NCBI RefSeq assembly: GCF_032854445.1
Contig: NC_088300.1
Coordinates: forward strand, 20,751,608 to 20,815,607
Direction: 5' to 3'
DNA length: 64,000 nt
DNA from: Liolophura sinensis
Taxonomy: Eukaryota > Mollusca > Polyplacophora > Chitonida > Chitonidae
Under the pieces are notes generated by a model, which had not been told where the DNA came from, made no database searches, and saw only the letters and a list, made by a program, of their open reading frames with translations. Position 1 is the stretch's first letter, and the number at the start of each line of letters is the position of its first letter. The position numbers and the translations under genes were made by a program. Below are positions 1 to 11,200 of the stretch, one piece after another.

Positions 1-89
1 CACAGGATTGAGTTGTTTGTACATGTATATTTGCATGTGGTTTAACACTACTGTTACCATTTAGGAAACGTTGTTTCCTAATAGCAGAC

Positions 90-255
90 TGGCCCTACGG
101 GTAATTCTGGCATTGTTTACAGTGCTTCCTCTCTGGAACACCAGGCCAAAGACACCAGACATGACACTAAACACAGTGGTACTGGGCCTGCCAGTACCTA
201 TCCCATCCCCATATGCTGAGTGTCAAGCCAGCAAAGTGCCAAGAAAATCAAGTCA
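90..255 (-). repeat. Degraded tRNA-SINE-like fragment in MDH1 intron 6
   Basis: The stretch around 165-215 (caccagacatgacac, then actgggcctgccagtac) resembles, in minus orientation, the body of the SINE found at 9461-9792 and 34687-34935. It is too diverged to place ends. It is also present in copy 2 at about 41510-41675. Confidence 0.35.
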
Positions 256-421
256 AAGATCTGCTGTATGACATGAATCAGTCTCCTGATCATGGAGACC
301 AGACACCAGATGACTATCACTCTATCAAAGTGAAGTCTACAGAAATAAAGATGGGTCAAAAATTTGATCATGGATAAAGGCGAAAGATATTTCTCCTGTT
401 CATGCTATTTCTCGAACTCAC

Positions 422-3400
422 CTTGATAAATTCGTTTTTGAGCCAGCTGTCGTCTTTGACAGCTTCAGGCACTGGGATGTCCTTCCCATCTATGTTGACT
501 ATAGCGTGGCGAACATCTGGGAACTGGGTGGAGGAGTGGTTTCCCCATATAATACAGTTCCTCACTTTGTCATGTGACACTCCCAGTCGCGAAGAAATCT
601 AAGAAAAAAGCAAAAAAAGTCGTCATGACATACTTTTCTACGAGGTACTTATTTTGACATGCAATATGTTAACACCGTTAAGAAAAATGAGTCAAATATC
701 GAAAAGAAGAAAAATCTGTTAGATTGCATGACAAAATATTGAGTGGCATGAAAGGGTGCTACCCTAATTCCTCAACCTTCTTGCATATGAAAGAGCAACT
801 TTCAGTGCAATTTATTCACATCCTTAATTTGATTTTGGAGACAAAACTACACTGATTGGATTGCCCTGAATGAGGGCTTCACAAAAAAGTTTGGCTTTAT
901 CAGTCAACACAGAATATATGCCTTCAGAATTTGTTTGAATAAACACCTTGCAAACATGTGAAAAAGTTGAAGAATTACAATACCCAAAGAAGGTGAATGA
1001 CTTCCAAGTATACCTATTTGCAAGTTACAACCCATCCTGAACTCCCAAATCAAACGTTGCTAGTCCATGTAATTTTATTTTATACCAATGCCCATAATCC
1101 ATGTCTCATAATCCCTGGCTTTTTAAATGCGCTTTCGATGGAGGAGAAGATCAGCTAAATACACAAGTTCAATGTAGAAAATCTTTTAAACCACCTTTAA
1201 TCACCCTGTAGCTTGTTAATTTCTGTTGGTGTAAAGCTTGAAGGTATTTTACCTGAGCCTGAGCTCTGTTCTGATCCAGGCGGGTCAAGCAGGTGAAGTT
1301 CTGCGGTGGTATAGACGGAGCATACTTCCTAGTGACTAAAGCGTTGGTATTAGCTGGGTTTCCAACAACAACAACCTGAAATAAGACATGTAAGCAACAG
1401 ACAACATAAAATACCAAAATATGACTCAATAGCACATGAAGACCTTAAAATGCTTCTTTTGATGCTACCATTAAAGTTTTCAGATAAGAACTTAATCTAG
1501 CTTTAATATTTGTAACTCATTAACTTTCAAGATGCCATGAAAGCCAGACAGATGAATCAATCAGATTCACAGAAATATTAGGTCTTGAGACATGTTAATC
1601 GGAGCTAGCCTTTAACACTATCTCACTGGAGATAAAAAGATCAACATGAACATAACCATAACATAAAGAGTATCTCTGAACAAGTTGTGCCATAAACACT
1701 AAAACCATTATTGATCTTCACGCACTAACACTGCTATTTAAACACGTCCTTCTGTGTAGCTTCCCAAGAGCTTAAAACAGATGTCTGGGGATATTTAATA
1801 CATTCCACCATGTTACCTACAACCATTGTAATTAGAATGGAGATGAAATAAGACCTCATACATGCATGCAGCATGCACCATTAACAATGCACATTTCAAT
1901 GTTTATGTAATACCTAGTTCTTGCAAATATCAGCTATGGAATTTGGTTAACACTGACAATGCTTGATATTCGATCTGCATGTATACCTCAAACACTGGCA
2001 AACCTATAAACCAAAACTTGCCAAACATCAGGCAATGCTGTGATGCTTTTCAGAAAGTTGGAGAGATAGGCATGAACAATGATATTATATAAGGCTGAAG
2101 ACAGACCTCACACAATATTTAACATTATCCTTTCCTACTGGTTTCAATCTGCTTTTAACATCACACAACACACCCGAGGAAATATTAGGGAAAGTTATTT
2201 TCCACTTTCACTCAGATAAAGTAGGAAAGCAGAATGAAGGGTGGCGAACTTTAGAAAACAATTTTTTTTTACTGCTTCTGTGGCCTGTTGTACAAAGTGT
2301 GGATAACTTTGTGACAACCACACTAGTCATGGCAATATGTCATTTCATAATTTTTCCCCCAAATTCGGGAGCACTTTGAATGAACGATTACGGTAAATCA
2401 CCTAAAGTTTCACACATGAGTTACTGTCATTTACTTTCGCACGATCTGAGTTGGTGGCAAGATGACAGAAGAGAGTGATTAACGCTCCCCGGCCCTTTTT
2501 ATTACCCTGCATGGCACTTCGTAGCTCTTGTTGGTAATCCTCGCCACATGGGGTCAAGTCACTGACAGTAAGGTGTGCAGGTATCCTGACTAGTAGTAGG
2601 CCTACATCTCTAAATATACCCATGAATGAAACCGAAGAAAATGGAAGTCGATGTCTATTACAAACCTTTAAATTCCAAACACTGTCTGAATGCATCACTA
2701 TGCCAAACAAAGCATGTACATGCACAATGTACAATGCAGACGAACCGATTATTTCAGTTAGGCCTAAGTGGAAGTCACCTTATCTGGTGAACGGTTGTCG
2801 TCTGAGAGCCCTCATTATGCAATGAATATGTGTACAAATGTATTTCAGCTAAAAACGAATTTCACTGAGAAACCTCTGTCATCAGCTTCCCTTGTCCATG
2901 TAATTCCAATGTTTTCGTTTCTTTACAGTCGGGACTGTCCACCTATTGCACAAGAGTTCCTTTTCCAGTATTTTTATATCAGGAATATCGATTAAACACA
3001 GAAAACATACTCCATGCAAGATATCCAAAAACTAGGATGATTTACTTTTACCCCTTTTCGACAGAACTATGCGCGAGTCCTGCATATCGGTCGACAGAAT
3101 TTATGTGAGTTGTTATCACATATTGTATGATGTTTTATGTTTTATGATTTCCTGTATACAGTTTTGCCCAAACATGACTTACTGACAAGATTATTGTTTT
3201 GCCTTTCACTAGCAAAAATCACGAAAATGATGGGTAGACACATGAAAACATTATGTCCTGTGACTGTGGCTTGTATCTACCAAAATTTGGTCTGAGGGGA
3301 CGCAATTAAATTTTAAAGTATTCATGTTTACAAAATATGGGCGAAAGTTGAAAGTCTTTCAAATTACACCAGAAGGAACAAGAAATGTTTAGCTGCAGCG

Positions 3401-5892
3401 GTACAAATGCACGTGTAGGTGTCGTTTTAACAAAAATCTTCATCTCGTCTGCTGGCAGACTCAGTTAGCAAGTATGGATTCATGGTGTGCTAAATTCTGT
3501 TACAGCTTTGTATACGGAGGGCCCTGCAGTTCAAAAATGGATAACTGACATGACACATCATTAATCTCCACAATGTTTTCTCTCAAATTTCCATTTTTCA
3601 CAAAATAACTATAATAAAACAATCAACCTGTTGCAAAGTGCATGTACTAAAATTATTCTGAGTAAAACTGAGGAAGACAGGAACTAATGGTGGTAGAAGA
3701 CCAACTGCTCAGTGAAGTGTGAGCTTGTTTATGACATTCTTGAACTGTCAGTATAATCCCGACCACCCTCGGTGCCCAGTCCGTAAGAACCACAATCAAC
3801 ACAACGAATCATGGGATACACTTTCCGAGTCCCAGGGCAAAATTTTAGGTAATTTACCATATGACTTAACACCACATCAGCAATATTTCAGCTATATCGT
3901 GGTGTGAACACACTTTGAAGAACAGCTTTCTGGTTTCACAAAATTTGTTTTAAGTCATAAAATGAGAAGTGTGTGTTACAGCTCTGACACCTGTCCAACC
4001 AAGGCACTGAAACATGAGTATTAGCTCTATCTACAAACAGAAATCTGACCTTGACCGTTTTCTTGGCCACCTTGTCAATGGCCTGTCCTTGAGTCATGAA
4101 AATCCTAACATTGGCTGCCAGTAGATCCTTTCTCTCCATGCCTTCCTTACGCGGCATGGCACCCACCAGGATGGCCACATCAACATCCTTAAATCCCACC
4201 ATTGGGTCTGCTGTGGCCACAACCTCTGTTAATTACAAACAAAAAATAAATACTAAACAATTCTATTATGGACATTGCATATTTTTGATCAGATGGATGA
4301 AATATAGAGTTTCAACAAGCAATACCCTTTCCTTATTAGGGAATTTAGAAATAGATGTTCTTCTTGAAAAATTCTGAAAGTTTCAGCATGCAATGAAGAG
4401 TGTGTTATGAGAAGTAAGGCTGACCTCTAAGCAAGGGTAGGGCACAATCCTGGAGCTCCATCACCACGCCCTCCAGCACGCTCAGCATGGGCTGAATGTC
4501 CAGCAACAACAACTCAATCGGCTGAAACCAGAAAAAAACAAAGACATTTACCAGGTGATACATTCCTAGGTGCAGTTTAAATCAATGATTAGATTAATTC
4601 CATTTTTAATTTATTTGATCAGGGTTAAACACCATTATCTAAACTTTAAACTTCTCTTATAAGACGACAGAACAAATCACCATATTTTATGCTACATTCA
4701 AGAATTTGACAATTGCACAACAGTGGTCAAGTTAATGAGTGGAGGACACCACAGACCTTCAGCAGATATCTGACAAACCTCTTCCCTCATAGCCATATCC
4801 AAAACAGAGAGAGCTGGATTTGAGCACAAGACCTCATAGGCCAAGGGCCTGAGGGTTGCTGTCAGGTACTTCGCCTCCAGACTTAATTCTGCAGTGAATC
4901 CACCTGGAGCTCTATCAAGTTAACATAGCTTTGCAGTCTACACTCTTACTTCATGGATCGATGCATTACGGAAAGACACCTTAAGGGAGCTACAAAAGCT
5001 TTTGTATAAATGTGTAATTTATTTAAAAAAAAAAAAAAAAAAAAAACCTGATTAGCTCCAAACACATCTCCTTTGGCCACAGAGTAGAGGAGAGAGTAGC
5101 CGATTTGACCCGCGGCTCCGGTCACCACCACACGCAGAGCTTCACTCTGTAAAACACAAGACAATTGATTGAAGGGACATGGGCTTGCCTACATGGATGA
5201 AAACAGATTTTCAATATAATAGGACAGTAGGAGCAATGTTTTATTCATCGAAAGTCACTCCTGGACCAAACTTTAGCACAATACACAGTGGTAGCAGACT
5301 GAGGTTTGTATCAACGTGGATCTATGGTGTTTTTATAGAACATTCAAATAGTTCCCACAGGACTGGGGATATGAAGCTGTATTATAGTGTAGTCATAGTG
5401 TACAAGACTGCATCCTAGTATGTCTGAGATGCCAATGCATATTTCTTTTTTTTTTTTTTCTTTTGTCTGTCTTGTAAATTTCTTCAAATTTTGTAAGAGC
5501 CAGCTCAACTAGCCACCTAGGGCTGAATGCACATTAAATGAATGTTATTAATCTGTCTCTCATGAATATGAACTCATGAAATGAGCTCAACAAAATACGT
5601 CATCATCAAGCAGCCTAGTGCTGGTTTAAATGTTATGTAATTAGGTAATATAATACACTGTATGTCTAGGGTTGACGACTTTTGCACCTTTCATGATCAA
5701 ACGCCCTTGTTTTACTGGGTGAATGGGGTCAAGGTCAACATTCCCGGACCAACCCTGACATTTCCATAACATCCCTCAGGAAACTGCCGATCATTCATTT
5801 TACAACAGATTTTTTGGGTTAAGCAGATTTTGACAAACAGATAGCTCAATGGAACTGCTGAAAAATGTTTAAAAACTTCATGATCGTACCAT
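422..5892 (-). CDS. MDH1: Cytosolic malate dehydrogenase, copy 1 (partial, exons 1-6)
   Basis: NAD-dependent malate/oxaloacetate dehydrogenase of the cytosol (malate-aspartate shuttle). Coding exons read on the minus strand: exon 1 5892-5890 (only the ATG is coding, then a GTACG donor), exon 2 5146-5048, exon 3 4521-4425, exon 4 4225-4050, exon 5 1375-1253, exon 6 598-422. All junctions keep phase. Visible motifs are the NAD-binding TGAAGQIG (exon 2), the substrate-loop arginines in [11 protein letters not shown] (exon 4), [11 protein letters not shown] and LTRLDQNRA with the catalytic Asp (exon 5), and IWGNHSS with the catalytic His (exon 6). The encoded 225 residues are uninterrupted. The last two exons lie left of the window or are absent. 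Compared with copy 2, this copy has Glu at codon 3 and the conserved Ala in the KYAPS stretch, so it looks like the healthy MDH1 copy. Confidence 0.93.
3700..3920. repeat. Degraded interspersed repeat in MDH1 intron 4
   Basis: The end of this stretch (ccacatcagcaatatttcag near 3870-3890) matches a motif I know from mollusc interspersed repeats. Internal structure is eroded. The counterpart in copy 2 is about 45125-45345. Confidence 0.35.
4605..4890 (-). repeat. Diverged tRNA-derived SINE in MDH1 intron 2
   Basis: Read on the minus strand it has a tRNA-like head (ending near 4890) and runs to a tail in tttatttgatcagggtt near 4610. The layout matches the SINE at 16071-16330 but sequence identity is low. 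The same insertion is in copy 2 at about 46036-46345, so it predates the duplication or allele split. Confidence 0.5.
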
Positions 5893-7183
5893 TTTCAGTA
5901 AGTCGTTCAGCCCGGCGTGCACTACACCTCGTCCAAGGATGAGCAAATGTCGAGCGCAAGTCACAGGCAATCAAATACGGCTCAATAGCACATAACGCCT
6001 CTGAATGGAGAGCTAAGGTGCATTCTCCGTGGGCGAGGACATTTATAACATTCTCCTATCTGTGGATGTTTTCGCCATCGTTTGTTACCGGTGACCTAAG
6101 CCTACATCCTCTGATACTTTTTACTTCACTAGTTTAAATATGGAAATATAACGCTGGGATTATGGTAGAAAAATGGTAACAGCTGAAACAAGTCGCGTCA
6201 TACACACGTGTTACAAACTCCACTCTTCACATGACACTTCATATGCATATCAGAAAAACATCTGTCATTGGAGCCAATGAAACCACGTATCACGGAAACT
6301 CAAACAGTCTTGGAGTTGTTAAGAAGCCTGTTGAATTACCAAGAAATGCACAATTAATGTGAAGTGGCCGGGGAGGGGGCGTTGGGGTTGAACATCCATC
6401 AAATAGAGATCAAAAATGAGGCAGAGATTCAAACTGTGTTGCAATCATGTTGTAATTTGATCTGTAGGCTATCCAAATTTACCAGTAGGCCTATGGCTAA
6501 ATTTGAAACATGTCGTATATGGCCTAGCCTACCAGATTCGATTCTTTGATGCAGCACAAAATGTGTGTCCGGATTTACCTTTGTCTCCAGTGCGGAAAAT
6601 GCAAGCTTTGCAAAATTTTATTTTCATGTACATCTGTCAACTACAAAATCGGCTCTACACTCTGTTGGATCACATTTGACACATGTAGGCACGAATATCG
6701 TATACAAGTCTATTCGTTAGTAGGGCCTACCTTTGTTGTTAACACATGTAGTTAGGGTGTAGAAAATGTTGCGTTACATCACTGGCGACATGCTTGCATA
6801 CATTATCTTCACGCCTTTTAGTTTTCTTAAACTAAGAAACTAAGTATAATGTCTATGCGTTGTGATGGCTCACTGAAATGGCATGGAATAAGGGTAAACG
6901 GCATGCATCAGTTAACAGTTAAGAAACAACCAATCACAGGCCAGTCCAATCTTGCAAATCATTCCGATCAGCCCCCCCCCCGCCTCCAAGTCATGATCAG
7001 TACTGTTAATTAAAGATATTCCTCATCTGTCTAGAAACGTTTTATGGGTGTGTGTATACAGCGTTTATGATGATGTGAATTAATATGAAGCGTCGGTCCA
7101 CGGACCGCATATACATGTATAGGGGTCACGAAAACTGTGATGTTTCACATATAGCCGGAGATATATAGTTGTCCCCAGATACA

Positions 7184-7254
<71 letters not shown>
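7184..7254. repeat. (TA)n microsatellite
   Basis: About 35 uninterrupted TA dinucleotides abut the left arm of the foldback element. The copy 2 tract (about 48615-48685) has the same length by eye. Confidence 0.95.
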
Positions 7255-7258
<4 letters not shown>

Positions 7259-7335
7259 CCCACGCTCGTTTGGCTAAAAGGCAAATTATTATGCAGATTA
7301 TTAAAAATTGCAGTTAAAAACCATCGAAATGAAGT

Positions 7336-7413
<78 letters not shown>

Positions 7414-7941
7414 GCAATATGGTATTTCAGATTTCAGATTTCAGATACAGTTTTCGATGGTTTTTAACTCTACACTGATACCTTTACTTCATTTTTACAT
7501 TTTCCTCTTCTTTAAAATAATCTGCATTTATGTTAATGTTAATTTGATTTCACTCATACGAACGTATATTCATGTGTATGTAGTCATACAAACCGGACAG
7601 AAGCCGGATTTGGACCAACCGCACGCCGATTCGCAGCCCGAACTGGAATGTATGCATGTACATTATCTGAGTTGGCGAAGGTTTTATTAGAACTGCATTG
7701 CCTAACTATACAGCATTGCCTAAATGTAGCACTTGGATTATACTCAAAATTAATTTTCTATAATACACCTGCCTTTAAAAATAGAGACTAAATGAACATC
7801 GATAAAATATCCTACATAAAGTTTAAAAATCGTATACATGTACCTTTTTATTTGTATGATGTTCCGTAACCGAGGTATCGCGGATCAAAGTAACCACGTG
7901 ACACTGTATCTATTTTGCCTTTCAGCCAAACGAGCGTGGGG
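7255..7941. mobile_element. Foldback / MITE-like element with (TA)n core
   Basis: The left end (ccacgctcgtttggctaaaa, 7260 on) and the right end (gcctttcagccaaacgagcg, ending 7941) form an imperfect terminal inverted repeat of about 29 bp. Further inverted blocks lie inside: ttaaaaaccatcgaaa near 7312 pairs with its complement near 7455, tgaagtaaagg near 7329 with cctttacttca near 7482, and gcagattatt near 7292 with aataatctgc near 7517. The left arm is followed by a second (TA)n tract (about 7340-7411). It has no coding capacity. I see no convincing target-site duplication. The element could be a non-autonomous DNA transposon or a locally grown palindrome. Confidence 0.6.
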
Positions 7942-8299
7942 TACGAGTCACGTGACGTCTTGTTTCCGGTGTCTTTAACATGGCGAACCCCAAATAGCCC
8001 AGTAAGAAATCCAGACTGAAAACTGATTTATATAGAGTCACCAAGCATGTCAGAAAAATGCCGTGGCAATTTAGGTATCTTACCACAACCCGTCCGAAAT
8101 AACTAAGGTTATATTATTTGTTGTCTTTATGCCTTCTTTGGGAAGCATGGCCCTTCCATCGCACCGTAGATTAATCAGAAGACGTTTGTTATCAGTGTAA
8201 CGTACTGGTTATAGATGTCTCAGGAGGACACAGAGGGGTGTGAACAGAGATATCACAGATACCCTTCTGCGTGCTCATACCGGGATATATACTCACAGC

Positions 8300-11200
8300 A
8301 TGAACAGGTAGGTAACTAATGAGGGATTGACACTAAGATAAATAAGTCAAATAACTGTTCAGAAAATACATATTATTTTCTCTCGAGAAACATAGGTCTA
8401 CATAAATAACTGTTCAGAGAAAACGCATTATCCTCTAATATATGCATATACGATCCAGTCTTTCAGTGTGCGAACTGCTGATAGAATACATTATATCTGT
8501 GTTCGTCTTGAAAGAGGATGTCTCTTGAGAGAAAGTACATACAAGCATCCCGCCATGGGACGCATCAGCGCACGAACTGTCCATCGTTATAATTATCAAT
8601 ATCCTTCTCTCAGAAAAAAAATATATGTAAAAAGCTGATGGACTTTAGAGAAAACAATATTTTCTCACGGGATTCATTAAACGCATACATAAACATCCAG
8701 CCTTTTTTGAGGATAAATGAATATACGTAATAACTATATATATCAGATTAAACACATTAATGTAGCATCCTTGAGATTCGCAAACAACCATGTATATATA
8801 AATTATCCTGAGATAATAGATTGGAACATTAATGCGTAAAAATATATTCAGAGAATATAGCCTACTCCCAAAGCCCACATAAGTTACCATTACCCACTTT
8901 CGACACCATTGCCCACCTACGTTACCATTACCCATCTACGTTACCATTACCCACCTTCGTTACCATTGCCCACCTACATTACCATTACCCACCTTCATTA
9001 CCATTACCCACTTTCGATACAATTGCCTACCTACATTTCCATTACCCACCTTCATTACCATTACCCACCTTCGACACCTTTGCCCACCTTCGTTACCATT
9101 ACCCACCTTCGTTACCATTACCACACCAATGAAATACATTGCCCACCTTCGTTCCGATTGCCCACCTTCGTACCCAATTTAACACTAAGACGTGTAGTGG
9201 ATGAATCAGTTAACACTGCGAGCTGATAGCACGCTGCGTCGCTTGCACCAATTTTCTGTACTGTAGCCCAATGGTTGTTCAGCCTCCTTAGCTCGTGTTA
9301 TAAATATGTGAAGTTAAGTAATACCATTATATAGCCTTCAGAGATCTTTCTGCATGATATTATATAGAAAAATGATTGCTAATTGTTCTTTTATTCACTA
9401 CCTGATATGATATAGGCAACCTGTACGCCATGTTCCTAGATTCGTTTCTACATGTGTTGTGGACAGCTTCTGTGGCCTAATGATTAGAAGTCCACCTCGA
9501 GGTCGGGAATACGTGATCAAATACTTGTCGGGTAGTACAAAAGACCTTAAAAAATGCTACTTGTTGTTGCCTCGATTGGTGCTTAGCACTGAAATATTAG
9601 CGTAAGGGAGCAGGACTGGTTAGCCCGGTGTCAGTATGATGTGATGGGGTGGGGTGTCATGTCTGGTGTCTTCGCCATGATACATCAGTGGCGATAGCAC
9701 TTAGGCGATATGGCCTCGCCCTGCCTCAAGAAGACAGTGTATATGTACACACACCTAATGACTTGGTCGTTATATGACAGAAAAATTGTTAAAGGATACA
9801 TGAAAATGAACCCTTATGTGTTTCTATGTCAAAACAAAGAAATGATGCTCCTGAATTTTTGTTAAAAAAATTTCATTTTAGGGTTATTTTTATACCTGTT
9901 AATTACCCCTCTATATTATGCATATTGTTCCCCACACCCCGCCACCATTCGGCCGGTCCCTTTCGGTCTGTCCCACACAAGAGTTCTTTTTCAACAGGGA
10001 TCCTCGTTGAAGTCACCGCTGCAAGCTACTTACCTTCCCAACTAACCGCTGGGGCCTTAAGAAAACTGTACTTAGAAGCCATTTTCACTCCCCAAAGTGA
10101 AAGTTGGAAAATTTATTTGTTACACATGACAATCTGCATCTTAAGAAATAAAACCAAAGCGTTTCATGTATCCTGTAATTAAGTACGACGTAATAACCCG
10201 AAGCATGCATACATACTTGCATGTATATTGAAAATAAAGCTGAGAAGAATCAAGGAACTGTCAGATATAGGTGCTGTAGTGTTTGTCAACGTGTTTTGTT
10301 TTCTGTACCGCGGGGATTACGTTTTAAGGTTGCACGTGTTTCATGTTTAAACATTGCTGGCAAAGGTGTTCCTTTCCCTGCTCCATACATAGCATTTAAT
10401 GTTACTGGTTGTTTTTGGAAACTAGACTGTTCCACTTGTGTAGAATGCGAAAATGAGCCTGTCTTTAAAATTAGTTATACCTTAAGTCATTAAAGTATAG
10501 CTGAAATAGGCCAAATAACCGATAACGAAAATCTAGGCGTCGTAGACATTCTTATACTAGACTCAAACACTTTTATAGGCATGTATGCGTATATTCAATA
10601 ACACTTTGTATCAATAAAAAAAATGCAGCGTACTGTTTTTCCTCTCCAAAACATCAAATAAATATTCCACAGAAATAATTTCTGGATATAGCCCTGCATA
10701 TAAAGTGCATTTGAGAAAAAGTAGCGAGGTCTCAAATGAACGATTGCAATGTTCCAAATGTCCTTTTTTCTTCTTCTTCCAGATTGTTTCTTGCAATATG
10801 GCTGATGTGTGCGTGGATTGTTCGTGTGCATGGTGGCCACGACACGAGTGTGTGCGCGCCATTTCTGCCTGGGTCGGGTAAGAGTTACAGTTGGTGCGAT
10901 TATAGTCGTCCAACAAAGATAGTGTGAACTTAGCAATTATATTCTTAATTTTTAGTCTGGAAACATTGATGTTAATTAAGTATTTAACTCCACTCTAAAA
11001 TTTACTGTTATTTATTCAAGTACAAACTTGCACTGCATGTAGCCTATGTGCCGTGAGGGTGAGCACTCCAGCGCGGCGCAATGACCCAGATGCCTCCCAC
11101 GAATGTGGTCACTATGAGTTCAAGACCAGTTGGCTTCCTCTCCGGGAGTACGTTGGAAGGTCTGTCAGCAACCTGCGGACGGTCGTGCTTTTCCTCATAT

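Larger units (their letters stand above)
5893..8299. promoter_or_regulatory. Divergent intergenic region between MDH1 and the LolA-like gene (copy 1)
   Basis: These 2.4 kb separate the MDH1 start codon (minus) from the LolA-like start codon (plus), so both promoters must lie here or in unseen 5' exons. Visible sites near the plus-strand gene are an E-box CACGTG at about 7895, the palindrome GTCACGTGAC at 7947-7956 followed at once by a CRE-like TGACGTC, an ETS-like TTCCGG near 7964, and an ATGGCG YY1-like site near 7980. CCAAT motifs occur near 6274 and 6930. No TATA box is evident. The region also holds two (TA)n tracts and a foldback element. Copy 2 has the same region at 47322-49730. Confidence 0.55.

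Noticed and set aside
7169-7690. 173-codon frame with long Tyr-Ile runs (and the same at 48600-49121)
   Set aside because: It is made by two (TA)n tracts inside a foldback element; no gene features.
8909-9226. 105-codon Pro/His/Thr-rich frame (and 50344-50604)
   Set aside because: Translation of the 19-bp minisatellite; it differs between copies and ends outside any exon signal.
10736-10927. Unspliced start at 10736 for the LolA-like protein
   Set aside because: The bases before 10783 form a polypyrimidine tract and AG acceptor, and the upstream frame is not kept in copy 2. The 8300-8307 exon gives a better, conserved start.
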